A stretch of 64,000 bases of DNA. Source: Chryseobacterium gleum (GTDB taxonomy: Bacteria > Bacteroidota > Bacteroidia > UBA10329). The stretch is taken from assembly GCA_945903645.1 (NCBI GenBank), contig CAMDOM010000006.1:1-64000 (forward strand), in the 5' to 3' direction. Positions 45,875-52,523 of the stretch are shown one piece after another. The translations under genes and the position numbers were made by a program. Each line of letters begins with the position of its first letter. Position 1 is the stretch's first letter. The notes below the pieces were generated by a model. The model saw only the letters and a list, made by a program, of their open reading frames with translations. It made no database searches and was not told the DNA's origin.

Positions 45875-46930
45875 CTAACGCGAGCGCGCTATTTCGGACT
45901 TATTGGCCAATTGCCCGCAGGCAGCATCAATGTCTTTTCCTCGGCTGCGTCTAATATTCACCACCAGATTTCGCCCTTCCAAGTAGTTCTTGAACGCATC
46001 AGTTTTTCGTTCATCTGCTTTTTCAAATTCCCCACCATCAATAGGATTGTATTCTATAATGTTGATTTTGGTTGGGAATTTCCTGCAGAAATCCGCCAAT
46101 TCTTTGGCATCAGCCAATGAATCGTTGAAGTCCTTGAAAATGATGTATTCCAAGGTCGGGCGTACATCTGTTTGTTGATGAAAATACCGCATTGCTTCGG
46201 CCAACTCTTTCAAGTTGTTGCTCTCGTTAATGGGCATGATGTGATTTCGTTTCTCTTCGTTGGCCGCGTGCAATGACAAAGCGAGGTGAAATTTTACTTT
46301 ATCATCTCCAAGCTTGCGAATCATTTTGGCAATGCCAGCGGTGGAAACCGTAATTCGTTTTGGTGACATGCCCAGTCCATCGGGCGAAGTAATTCGCTCA
46401 ATGCTTTGCATCACATTGCTGTAATTCAACAGCGGTTCGCCCATTCCCATATAGACGATATTGGTGAGCGGAATTCCATAATGCTCTTGCGACTGCCTTG
46501 ATATATGCACCACTTGGTCGAAAATTTCATCTGCATTAAGGTTGCGAAGCCGGTCTAATTTTCCCGTAGCACAAAACTTACAGGTTAAGCTGCAACCAAT
46601 TTGAGAACTGATGCATGCTGTCATTCGCGAAGCAGTGGGAATAAGAACTCCTTCTACCAACTTGCCGTCATGCGTTTGAAACGAACTCTTAATTGTTCGG
46701 TCGTTGCTCACCTGTTTTTCAGCTACTTGCACCGCATTTATAACGAAATGTTCCTTCAAAATCGCCCGAGTTGACGCGCTTAGATTGGTCATTTCCTCAA
46801 ACGTATGCGCAGCTTTTTTCCAAAGCCATTCGTCAATTTGTTTGGCACGAAAAGCTTGTTCGCCATGTTCTACCAAGAATGACTTTATTTGGTCCTGCGA
46901 GAAGGCTCTAATGTCCTGTTGTGTGGTCAT
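45875..46930 (-). CDS. rlmN: Dual-specificity RNA methyltransferase RlmN
   Basis: Product of 351 residues. The radical-SAM cluster motif CSLTCKFC supplies Cys113, Cys117 and Cys120. The methyl-carrying cysteine is Cys338 in DAACGQL. Also present are GMGEPLLNY, SLHAANEEKR and ITVSTAG. RlmN adds a methyl group at C2 of A2503 in 23S rRNA and A37 in some tRNAs, using two SAM molecules. The ATG at 46930 lies 4 nt after a TATCTTTG box, so the mRNA may have no leader. It is divergent from an amidohydrolase gene with only 27 bp between starts. Confidence 0.95.
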   Translation of the reverse strand: MTTQQDIRAFSQDQIKSFLVEHGEQAFRAKQIDEWLWKKAAHTFEEMTNLSASTRAILKEHFVINAVQVAEKQVSNDRTIKSSFQTHDGKLVEGVLIPTASRMTACISSQIGCSLTCKFCATGKLDRLRNLNADEIFDQVVHISRQSQEHYGIPLTNIVYMGMGEPLLNYSNVMQSIERITSPDGLGMSPKRITVSTAGIAKMIRKLGDDKVKFHLALSLHAANEEKRNHIMPINESNNLKELAEAMRYFHQQTDVRPTLEYIIFKDFNDSLADAKELADFCRKFPTKINIIEYNPIDGGEFEKADERKTDAFKNYLEGRNLVVNIRRSRGKDIDAACGQLANKSEIARSR

Positions 46931-46934
46931 GGGT

Positions 46935-46942
46935 CAAAGATA
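46935..46942 (-). promoter_or_regulatory. -7 promoter box (TATCTTTG) for rlmN
   Basis: Exact TAnnTTTG on the minus strand with 4 nt to the ATG at 46930; transcription should begin at or next to the start codon. Confidence 0.55.
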
Positions 46943-46957
46943 CGCTACTGCTGTGCC

Positions 46958-48139
46958 ATGCGATTCTTAAGTGCCAATTTGGTATATCCAATTTCATCTT
47001 CTCCGCTAATAAATGGCGTGGTAGTGGTTGATGGAAATAATCGAATTGCCGATGTGTTGCCTTCAAACGCACTTGATTTACCAGAAAGTGTAGAGAAATA
47101 CGAAGGCATAATTTGTCCAGGATTTGTGAATGCGCATTGCCATTTGGAATTATCGCACATGAAAGGAGTGCTGCCAGAGGGCACTGGGCTCGATGGATTT
47201 ATTGGAGGAATTGTAGCGCAAAGAGAAGCCGAATGGGACGCACTTCAACAAGCCCAAATAGCTGCTGATAATGCCATGTGGGAAGCTGGAATTCAGGCTG
47301 TGGGCGATATCTGTAATAATGATAGCACCATAGAAACAAAACGAAAAAGCCGCCTTCGCTATCACTCCTTCATAGAACTCCTTGGAATTAACCCAAGTAG
47401 TGCAGAACTTACAATGCAGCGGGGAATCGATTTGGCTGAAAGTTATCGCGAGAAAAATTTAGCGGCTTCCGTTGTGCCGCATGCATCCTATTCTGTTTCG
47501 GCCAAGTTGCTTAACTTAATCTCGGAGTATGCTTCTAGGAACGGAACTCCCATTTCTATTCACAATCAAGAGACGAAAAGCGAGGATGAAATGTTCGTGC
47601 AAGGAACGGGTTCCTTACTCGAAAAGCTGAGGAGTCTGGGCATTCCAATGCAATTTTTTGAACCTACAAAACAGACGGCATTAAGAAGCATCTTGCCATT
47701 ATTGCCGCAGTCGAAGCCTATCTTATTTGTTCACAACACATTTACAACCGTGGACGAGATGGCTTGGGCAAATGCTAATAACAATGCATTGCTCTGGTGT
47801 ACGTGCCCTTCGGCCAATCTCTACATCGAAGGCCTAGTTCCAGATGTTGCGAAATGGTTGAAATGCGGCAGTACTATTTGCATTGGAACCGATAGTTTGG
47901 CATCCAATCACCAACTTTCTATTTTGGAGGAATTGCGTCTACTAGCGCAGCACTGCCCTACTATTTCATTCGACAATCTTTTGCAAATCGCAACCTTAAA
48001 TGGTGCCCGAGCTTTGGGGTTGGAAAAAGAAACGGGCACTTTGGAAAAATCCAAAATGCCCGGTGTAGTTTTAATTCAAAATGTGGATTTAGAGAATCCA
48101 CGCATCAGCTCCACTACCACTGTGAATCGTCTGGTTTAA
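46958..48139 (+). CDS. Amidohydrolase-family deaminase/chlorohydrolase-like enzyme
   Basis: Product of 393 residues from ATG 46958. Metal-binding signatures of the amidohydrolase superfamily are clear: GFVNAHCHLE (HxH), VPHASYSVS, SIHNQET and IGTDSLASN (Asp), with CTCPSANLYIEG between them. This fits the nucleoside-deaminase/SAH-deaminase/SsnA branch; aminodeoxyfutalosine deaminase of the futalosine menaquinone route is one candidate, but I cannot decide. An upstream extension to 46889 overlaps rlmN and is rejected. The stop directly abuts that of the DUF4468 gene on the other strand. Confidence 0.75.
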   Translation: MRFLSANLVYPISSSPLINGVVVVDGNNRIADVLPSNALDLPESVEKYEGIICPGFVNAHCHLELSHMKGVLPEGTGLDGFIGGIVAQREAEWDALQQAQIAADNAMWEAGIQAVGDICNNDSTIETKRKSRLRYHSFIELLGINPSSAELTMQRGIDLAESYREKNLAASVVPHASYSVSAKLLNLISEYASRNGTPISIHNQETKSEDEMFVQGTGSLLEKLRSLGIPMQFFEPTKQTALRSILPLLPQSKPILFVHNTFTTVDEMAWANANNNALLWCTCPSANLYIEGLVPDVAKWLKCGSTICIGTDSLASNHQLSILEELRLLAQHCPTISFDNLLQIATLNGARALGLEKETGTLEKSKMPGVVLIQNVDLENPRISSTTTVNRLV

Positions 48140-48709
48140 TCACCAATCGTCTCCTTTGTCATCTGCTTTTGCGGCAATTTTACTCTTCATATCCTTAATC
48201 ATAGCTTTCAGTTCAAGGTCGATATCAGCAAGTTGATACGCATGATTGTCCGCATTCGGATCGTTTTCTTTATCCAATAACCAGCCATCGATAGGTTGGT
48301 AGCTTGGGGCTTTATAGTTCAACGAGCTTACCACATATTTGTAGCGACCATCTTTAAACTGCAACACCATAGTATACTGAATAAGCCCAGCATTACTAGT
48401 GGTTTTCACGCCTTTTTTGTCATAAGCAAAAATTGGAAACCGGGCGAAAACTTCAATTTCCCCGTTTTCTTCATCTTGCTTGCGTATTTTCTCCGTTGGA
48501 TTTTTGTGATAGGTTTTAATCCATTCCATGGCTCTACCATAAAGCTCTTTGGCAGAAACACCATCCAATTTACCCACGCCTTCGTAGGTAATTAGATTGG
48601 TTTTTTCGTCTACAGGCAAGTTTGGATAAACCAAGTCTTTGCTTTTTTGCGCATAACCAGACAGCGATGCCGCGGCAACAATTAGGAACAATATTGCTTT
48701 CATTTTCAT
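48140..48709 (-). CDS. DUF4468-type exported protein
   Basis: Product of 189 residues with a signal peptide (cleavage near SGYAQ, residue 21). The mature part has the DUF4468 pattern: NLITYEGVGKLDGVSAKELYGRAMEWI in pieces, then QYTMVLQFKDGRYKYVVSSL and a conserved Lys/Pro-rich loop. The domain has a TBP-like beta-sheet fold; its function is unknown. A short charged helix closes the protein. It lies 36 bp downstream of the D,D-carboxypeptidase gene on the same strand and may be co-transcribed with it. Confidence 0.7.
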   Translation of the reverse strand: MKMKAILFLIVAAASLSGYAQKSKDLVYPNLPVDEKTNLITYEGVGKLDGVSAKELYGRAMEWIKTYHKNPTEKIRKQDEENGEIEVFARFPIFAYDKKGVKTTSNAGLIQYTMVLQFKDGRYKYVVSSLNYKAPSYQPIDGWLLDKENDPNADNHAYQLADIDLELKAMIKDMKSKIAAKADDKGDDW

Positions 48710-48745
48710 GAGGATTGCGTGTTAAGAGTGAAAAAATGGAAACCC

Positions 48746-49738
48746 TTATTGGGCCTTGGCAGTCTCTATGTCAAATTTCTCGCCAAGAGTGCCCAAACCG
48801 ATGGAGCGGTAGTAATTATTGAAAAGATTTACGGCAATATCGTTACGCTGTTCTTTGGTAGCTACTCCTAAAATAATGGTAGTTACCCGATGTCCACAAC
48901 GCTGTGAAGTAGCCACTACGCAATAGCCTGCAGCTTTAGTAAATCCTGTTTTCAGTCCATCAATTTCATCAAATGACTTCACTAATGAATTGCGATTTTC
49001 GTAGGTAAAGATGCCGTTTCCGTTCTTGATTTTGTCGCTGCTTCTGCACGTGTAGTCCAATATGCAGTCAAACTTCACCGTTTCTCTAGCCAATAAAATC
49101 AAATCTGCTGGCGTAGAGCTATTGTCTTTTCCAGGTGCATTGGGCATTCCTGTGCTATTAAAAAACACCGTACTTTCCATTTTCATTTCGGCAGCCTTGT
49201 GATTCATCATTTTCACAAATTTCGCCTCCGTACCTCCAATGTGCTCCGCTATAGCATAGGCAGCATCGTTTCCGCTACGCACCATTGCAGCTCCCAACAA
49301 CTCTTCAAGCATAAGTTTTTGACCAGCTTTCAAGAACAGACTCGAACCACCAACGTAAGTGGCCTGTTTGCTAATGGTAACGGTGTCCGTTAAGCTAATT
49401 GTTCCAGCTTCGGTATGTTCCATAGCAATAAGGGCAACCATCATTTTGGTAAGAGATGCTACTGGAAAAGGCACGTTCATATTCTTTTCCCAAACAACTT
49501 TATTCTCTGTGTGGTCGAATACTAAACCAGCTTTCATCAAACCTGGCGAATACGCTATAGAACTGTCAATCGCCATAATAATGCGATTAGGGTCTGGGTC
49601 TGGCTGTGTGGCCTGTACGGATGCTTTTAACCCTTTGCCTACTTCACCAAAAAGATGGGTAGGGTCGGAAAAAAGTAACGTAGCGAAAAGAAGGGTTGGG
49701 CTTATAAGAAAAGCCAATCCTTGCAGTTTCTTTCTCAT
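48746..49738 (-). CDS. D-alanyl-D-alanine carboxypeptidase, S11 family
   Basis: Product of 330 residues. An N-terminal hydrophobic segment (about 8-23) exports it. All three active-site motifs are in place: SLTK (95-98, nucleophile Ser95), SGN (155-157) and KTG (263-265). It removes the terminal D-Ala from peptidoglycan pentapeptides in the periplasm and so controls cross-linking. The C-terminal membrane-anchor helix of E. coli PBP5 (DacA) is missing, so it may be soluble or held by its N-terminal helix. The 126-bp upstream region has no clear -7 box near the ATG. Confidence 0.9.
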   Translation of the reverse strand: MRKKLQGLAFLISPTLLFATLLFSDPTHLFGEVGKGLKASVQATQPDPDPNRIIMAIDSSIAYSPGLMKAGLVFDHTENKVVWEKNMNVPFPVASLTKMMVALIAMEHTEAGTISLTDTVTISKQATYVGGSSLFLKAGQKLMLEELLGAAMVRSGNDAAYAIAEHIGGTEAKFVKMMNHKAAEMKMESTVFFNSTGMPNAPGKDNSSTPADLILLARETVKFDCILDYTCRSSDKIKNGNGIFTYENRNSLVKSFDEIDGLKTGFTKAAGYCVVATSQRCGHRVTTIILGVATKEQRNDIAVNLFNNYYRSIGLGTLGEKFDIETAKAQ

Positions 49739-49864
49739 GTTCCTGACGTGTGGGTTATTGTAAGCATTGTGAAAGCAACAATTATACGACCGTAGGCTTA
49801 TAACGTAAAAATCAAGCGTTTATTCTATTAACACAAAGGTGTTCATTTCCAATGTACTAATTTG

Positions 49865-50527
49865 TCACACAATAAGCAGGCTCGCCAACTGCAAATCAAG
49901 TGGCGATGTTACTTTGATATTTTCAACATTTCCTTGCACCAAAGCAATGTCTTTTCCTGTTGCCTCTACCACGCTTGCATCATCCGTAAATTGATTATGC
50001 GCAGCTTTTGCATACGCGTCTTTTAGCTCGTTTGCCCTAAAACATTGCGGAGTTTGAACCGCATAGTATTCATCGCGATTTACGGCAATGCTGCCTGTTC
50101 CACTCATTTTGCGCAGCGATTGCACAATAGGAATCACAGGAACTGCCGCTCCAAATTGTTCGGAAGCTTCGAAACATCTTTCCACAACTTCTTTGGTCAC
50201 GAGTGGACGAACGCCATCGTGAACGCCTATTAAATCTGCACTCGAAACTGTATTGAGCGCATTTTTCACCGAATCGAATCGCGTTTCGCCACCTGCTACC
50301 ACAGTATGAGGTGTTGCGAAATTATGCGTTGTGCAAAGCTCCTTCCATGTAGAGAAATGCTGTTCTGGCAACGCTAAAACCAACTCCATTTCCATATCAA
50401 TGGTATGCATAGTTCGTAAGGTGTGCATAAGAAGCGGCTTGCCATTTATTAAAAGGAATTGCTTTGGAATAACTGCACCCATGCGAGTTCCGCTGCCACC
50501 CGCTACCAAAATCATTGCTCGCCTCAT
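49865..50527 (-). CDS. ispD: 2-C-methyl-D-erythritol 4-phosphate cytidylyltransferase
   Basis: Product of 220 residues, normal for IspD. The nucleotide-binding loop VAGGSGTRMG and the following PKQFLLINGKPLL are typical. VHDGVRPLV, QTPQCFR and DDASVVEATG are further IspD landmarks. It transfers CMP to MEP in the non-mevalonate isoprenoid pathway, in the cytoplasm. Its ATG overlaps the stop of a small lipoprotein gene by 4 nt, so translation is coupled. No ispF is adjacent. Confidence 0.93.
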   Translation of the reverse strand: MRRAMILVAGGSGTRMGAVIPKQFLLINGKPLLMHTLRTMHTIDMEMELVLALPEQHFSTWKELCTTHNFATPHTVVAGGETRFDSVKNALNTVSSADLIGVHDGVRPLVTKEVVERCFEASEQFGAAVPVIPIVQSLRKMSGTGSIAVNRDEYYAVQTPQCFRANELKDAYAKAAHNQFTDDASVVEATGKDIALVQGNVENIKVTSPLDLQLASLLIV

Positions 50528-50724
50528 AAATCTTGAGATGAAAACTGCGCTACTTCTCCGTTTTTGGGAGAATAATCGTACCCAAACGATGGGCAGTCAC
50601 AGCTATTATTTCCGCTGCCACCGCTTGGCCGTCTATGTGGTTTTCCTTTGCGTTTGGTAGTTGCGCAGGCTCCTAAACCGATGGCTAGGACAAGAATTAA
50701 GAAAAGGGCGATTGCATTTCTCAT
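50524..50724 (-). CDS. Small lipoprotein, 66 residues, coupled to ispD
   Basis: Product of 66 residues. The signal peptide (MRNAIALFLILVLAI) ends in lipobox L-G-A-C (Cys20). The mature part is short: a basic patch (TTKRKGKPHRRP), a Gly/Ser linker, a CDCPSFGYDY segment with two cysteines and a polar tail. It is first in a two-gene unit, its TGA overlapping the ispD ATG. The DCPSFG segment looks constrained, but I recognise no named family. Confidence 0.75.
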   Translation of the reverse strand: MRNAIALFLILVLAIGLGACATTKRKGKPHRRPSGGSGNNSCDCPSFGYDYSPKNGEVAQFSSQDL

Positions 50725-50730
50725 CTGTTA

Positions 50731-50738
50731 CAAAGGTA
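50731..50738 (-). promoter_or_regulatory. -7 promoter box (TACCTTTG) for the lipoprotein-ispD unit
   Basis: Exact TAnnTTTG on the minus strand, 6 nt before the ATG at 50724. Confidence 0.5.
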
Positions 50739-50789
50739 TAACGTCAGAACATCTAAAATATTTGAACTTCAATTTGTGGTCAAATCATC

Positions 50790-50797
50790 TAATTTTG
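50790..50797 (+). promoter_or_regulatory. -7 promoter box (TAATTTTG) for mlaE-mlaF
   Basis: Exact TAnnTTTG, 10 nt before the ATG at 50808. TTTG copies at 50761 and 50773 lie 25 and 13 nt upstream, neither at ideal spacing. Confidence 0.5.
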
Positions 50798-50807
50798 GCC
50801 GAAAGGA

Positions 50808-51551
50808 ATGGGACCACTAGCACACATAGGAAGATACGTTATTTGGATGGGTGGCGTGTTTCGCAAACCCGAGAAGTGGAATATTTATCGTAGACGAATT
50901 TTTGAGGAAGTTCAAAACGTAGGCTACAATTCAGTCGCCTTGGTTGCCATAGTTAGTTTATTCATGGGCGCTGTGCTCACCATTCAGTTGGCCTACAACT
51001 TAACTAGTCCGCTAATACCGCTTTACACTGTAGGTTTGGGTGTTCGGGATTCTATCTTATTGGAGTTTGCGCCCACCATTATCAGCATCATTTTGGCGGG
51101 CAAAGTGGGCAGTAGTATTGCTGGGGAAATAGGCACAATGCGCGTAACCGACCAAATAGACGCTTTGGACATTATGGGCGTAAACAGTACGGGTTATTTG
51201 GTTGGGCCAAAAATTATAGCTGCTATGATTAGCAATCCAATCATCGTGCTCATCAGTATGATATTAGGCATTACTGGAGGTTGGCTGGCGGGAATTTTTA
51301 CAGGTGAAGTTTCCTCAAGCACCTACATCTACGGAATTCAATACTGGTTTCAACCCTATTATATAACCTATGCACTAATCAAAACGGTGGTTTTTGCCGT
51401 AATAATCACCAGTATACCTGCCTATTTCGGGTATTACACTAAGGGTGGAGCGCTGGAAGTTGGTCGTGCCAGCACCGTTTCGGTGGTGTATAGCATTATG
51501 GTTATTTTGATTTTCAATCTTTTACTTACCCAGATGCTTTTGCATAAATGA
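50808..51551 (+). CDS. mlaE: MlaE-family ABC lipid transporter permease
   Basis: Product of 247 residues with an amphipathic N-terminal segment and about five membrane helices. The MlaE signature is clear: FEEVQNVGYNSV, GAVLTIQ, LLEFAPTIISIILAGKVGSSIAGEIGTMRVTDQIDAL (in pieces) and the conserved LDIMGVN. It forms the inner-membrane channel of a phospholipid transporter that maintains outer-membrane asymmetry. It overlaps the ATPase gene by 4 nt (ATGA). No MCE-domain gene (mlaD) follows. Confidence 0.92.
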   Translation: MGPLAHIGRYVIWMGGVFRKPEKWNIYRRRIFEEVQNVGYNSVALVAIVSLFMGAVLTIQLAYNLTSPLIPLYTVGLGVRDSILLEFAPTIISIILAGKVGSSIAGEIGTMRVTDQIDALDIMGVNSTGYLVGPKIIAAMISNPIIVLISMILGITGGWLAGIFTGEVSSSTYIYGIQYWFQPYYITYALIKTVVFAVIITSIPAYFGYYTKGGALEVGRASTVSVVYSIMVILIFNLLLTQMLLHK

Positions 51552-52306
51552 TAGAGGTAAAAGGACTGAACAAGAGTTTTGGCGAAAATCATGTGCTGCA
51601 GGACATCAACGCCAAGTTCCACAAGGGAAAAGTCAACATTATTATTGGTCAAAGTGGTTCAGGAAAAACGGTGCTCACAAAATGTATGGTAGGTCTGCAT
51701 GATGTGGATAGCGGCACTATCGAATATGACGGAGTAGATTTCGCATCTCTCGATTTTCAGGATAAAACTAAGATTCGAAAAGATATTGGAATGCTTTTTC
51801 AAGCAGGCGCGCTTTTCGATTCTATGACGGTGGAGGAGAACGTAATGTTTCCATTGTCCATGTTTACCGATCAATCGCTTGCAGAACGCAGAGAACGCGC
51901 CAACTTTTGCTTGCAACGCGTAACGCTTCCTAATGCCAATGGGCTTTATCCATCAGAACTTAGCGGTGGAATGAAAAAACGGGTAGCTATTGCTCGTGCC
52001 ATAGCTATGAATCCCAAGTATCTGTATTGCGATGAGCCCAACAGCGGTCTCGACCCAAAAACAGGGTTAGTAATAGATAAATTGATTCAAGAAATAACCG
52101 AGGAATACAATATCACCACTATCGTCATCACCCACGATATGAATTCGGTAATTGAAATTGGCGACAATATCCATTTCATTTACAAAGGCAAGAAATGGTG
52201 GGAGGGAAGCAAAGAGGAAATTTTACGCACCGAAAACAAAGAAGTAAACGACTTTGTGTACGCTTCCGAGTTCATGAAGATGGTGAAAAAGGACTTGGCG
52301 AAGTAG
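51548..52306 (+). CDS. mlaF: MlaF-family ABC lipid transporter ATPase
   Basis: Product of 252 residues. Walker A GQSGSGKT (34-41), signature LSGGMKKR, Walker B LYCDEPNSGLDP and switch His in VITHDM are complete. The LSGGMKKR and DEPNSGLDP variants are typical of MlaF. It powers lipid transport by the MlaE channel encoded just upstream, to which it is translationally coupled. The substrate-binding MlaD and periplasmic MlaC are not in this window. Confidence 0.92.
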   Translation: MIEVKGLNKSFGENHVLQDINAKFHKGKVNIIIGQSGSGKTVLTKCMVGLHDVDSGTIEYDGVDFASLDFQDKTKIRKDIGMLFQAGALFDSMTVEENVMFPLSMFTDQSLAERRERANFCLQRVTLPNANGLYPSELSGGMKKRVAIARAIAMNPKYLYCDEPNSGLDPKTGLVIDKLIQEITEEYNITTIVITHDMNSVIEIGDNIHFIYKGKKWWEGSKEEILRTENKEVNDFVYASEFMKMVKKDLAK

Positions 52307-52422
52307 ATAGCCTTCTAGATTCCTTCGTTCTAAGTTTATTCTGTTTTGCTAAGAGTACAGATTAGGCCAATTTATGGTAGATGAAGGCCTAAATTCCTCG
52401 TCATTCTGTCCCTCAAAACCCT

Positions 52423-52430
52423 TACTTTCG
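52423..52430 (+). promoter_or_regulatory. -7 promoter box (TACTTTCG) for the secA transcript
   Basis: TAnnTTCG-type box. Transcription would begin near 52436, giving secA a leader of about 85 nt that contains the short ORF at 52440. The rest of 52307-52422 shows no clear element. Confidence 0.45.
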
Positions 52431-52439
52431 CGCCCCCGC

Positions 52440-52523
52440 ATGTCAGGCTGTCACACGTTCGCTAAGGGAACGGAAATTGACTGGCAAGCGGCTATTGCAG
52501 AACCCAGTTTTACTATCACATGA
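52440..52523 (+). CDS. Possible 27-residue leader peptide overlapping secA
   Basis: ATG 52440 opens a frame of 27 codons closed by TGA 52521-52523, which overlaps the secA ATG (52520) in an ATGA junction. The ATG lies 9 nt after the -7 box, the same spacing seen for real starts in this window. The product (starts MSGCHTFAKG, ends PSFTIT) is polar with no signal peptide, unlike E. coli SecM. Translation and any regulatory role are inferences; chance is possible for such a short frame. Confidence 0.35.
   Translation: MSGCHTFAKGTEIDWQAAIAEPSFTIT
52441..52453 (+). repeat. Short direct repeat TGTCA-N3-TGTCA in the secA leader
   Basis: Two TGTCA copies start 8 bp apart at 52441 and 52449, just after the predicted transcription start. 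Possibly a regulator site, possibly chance. Confidence 0.3.
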
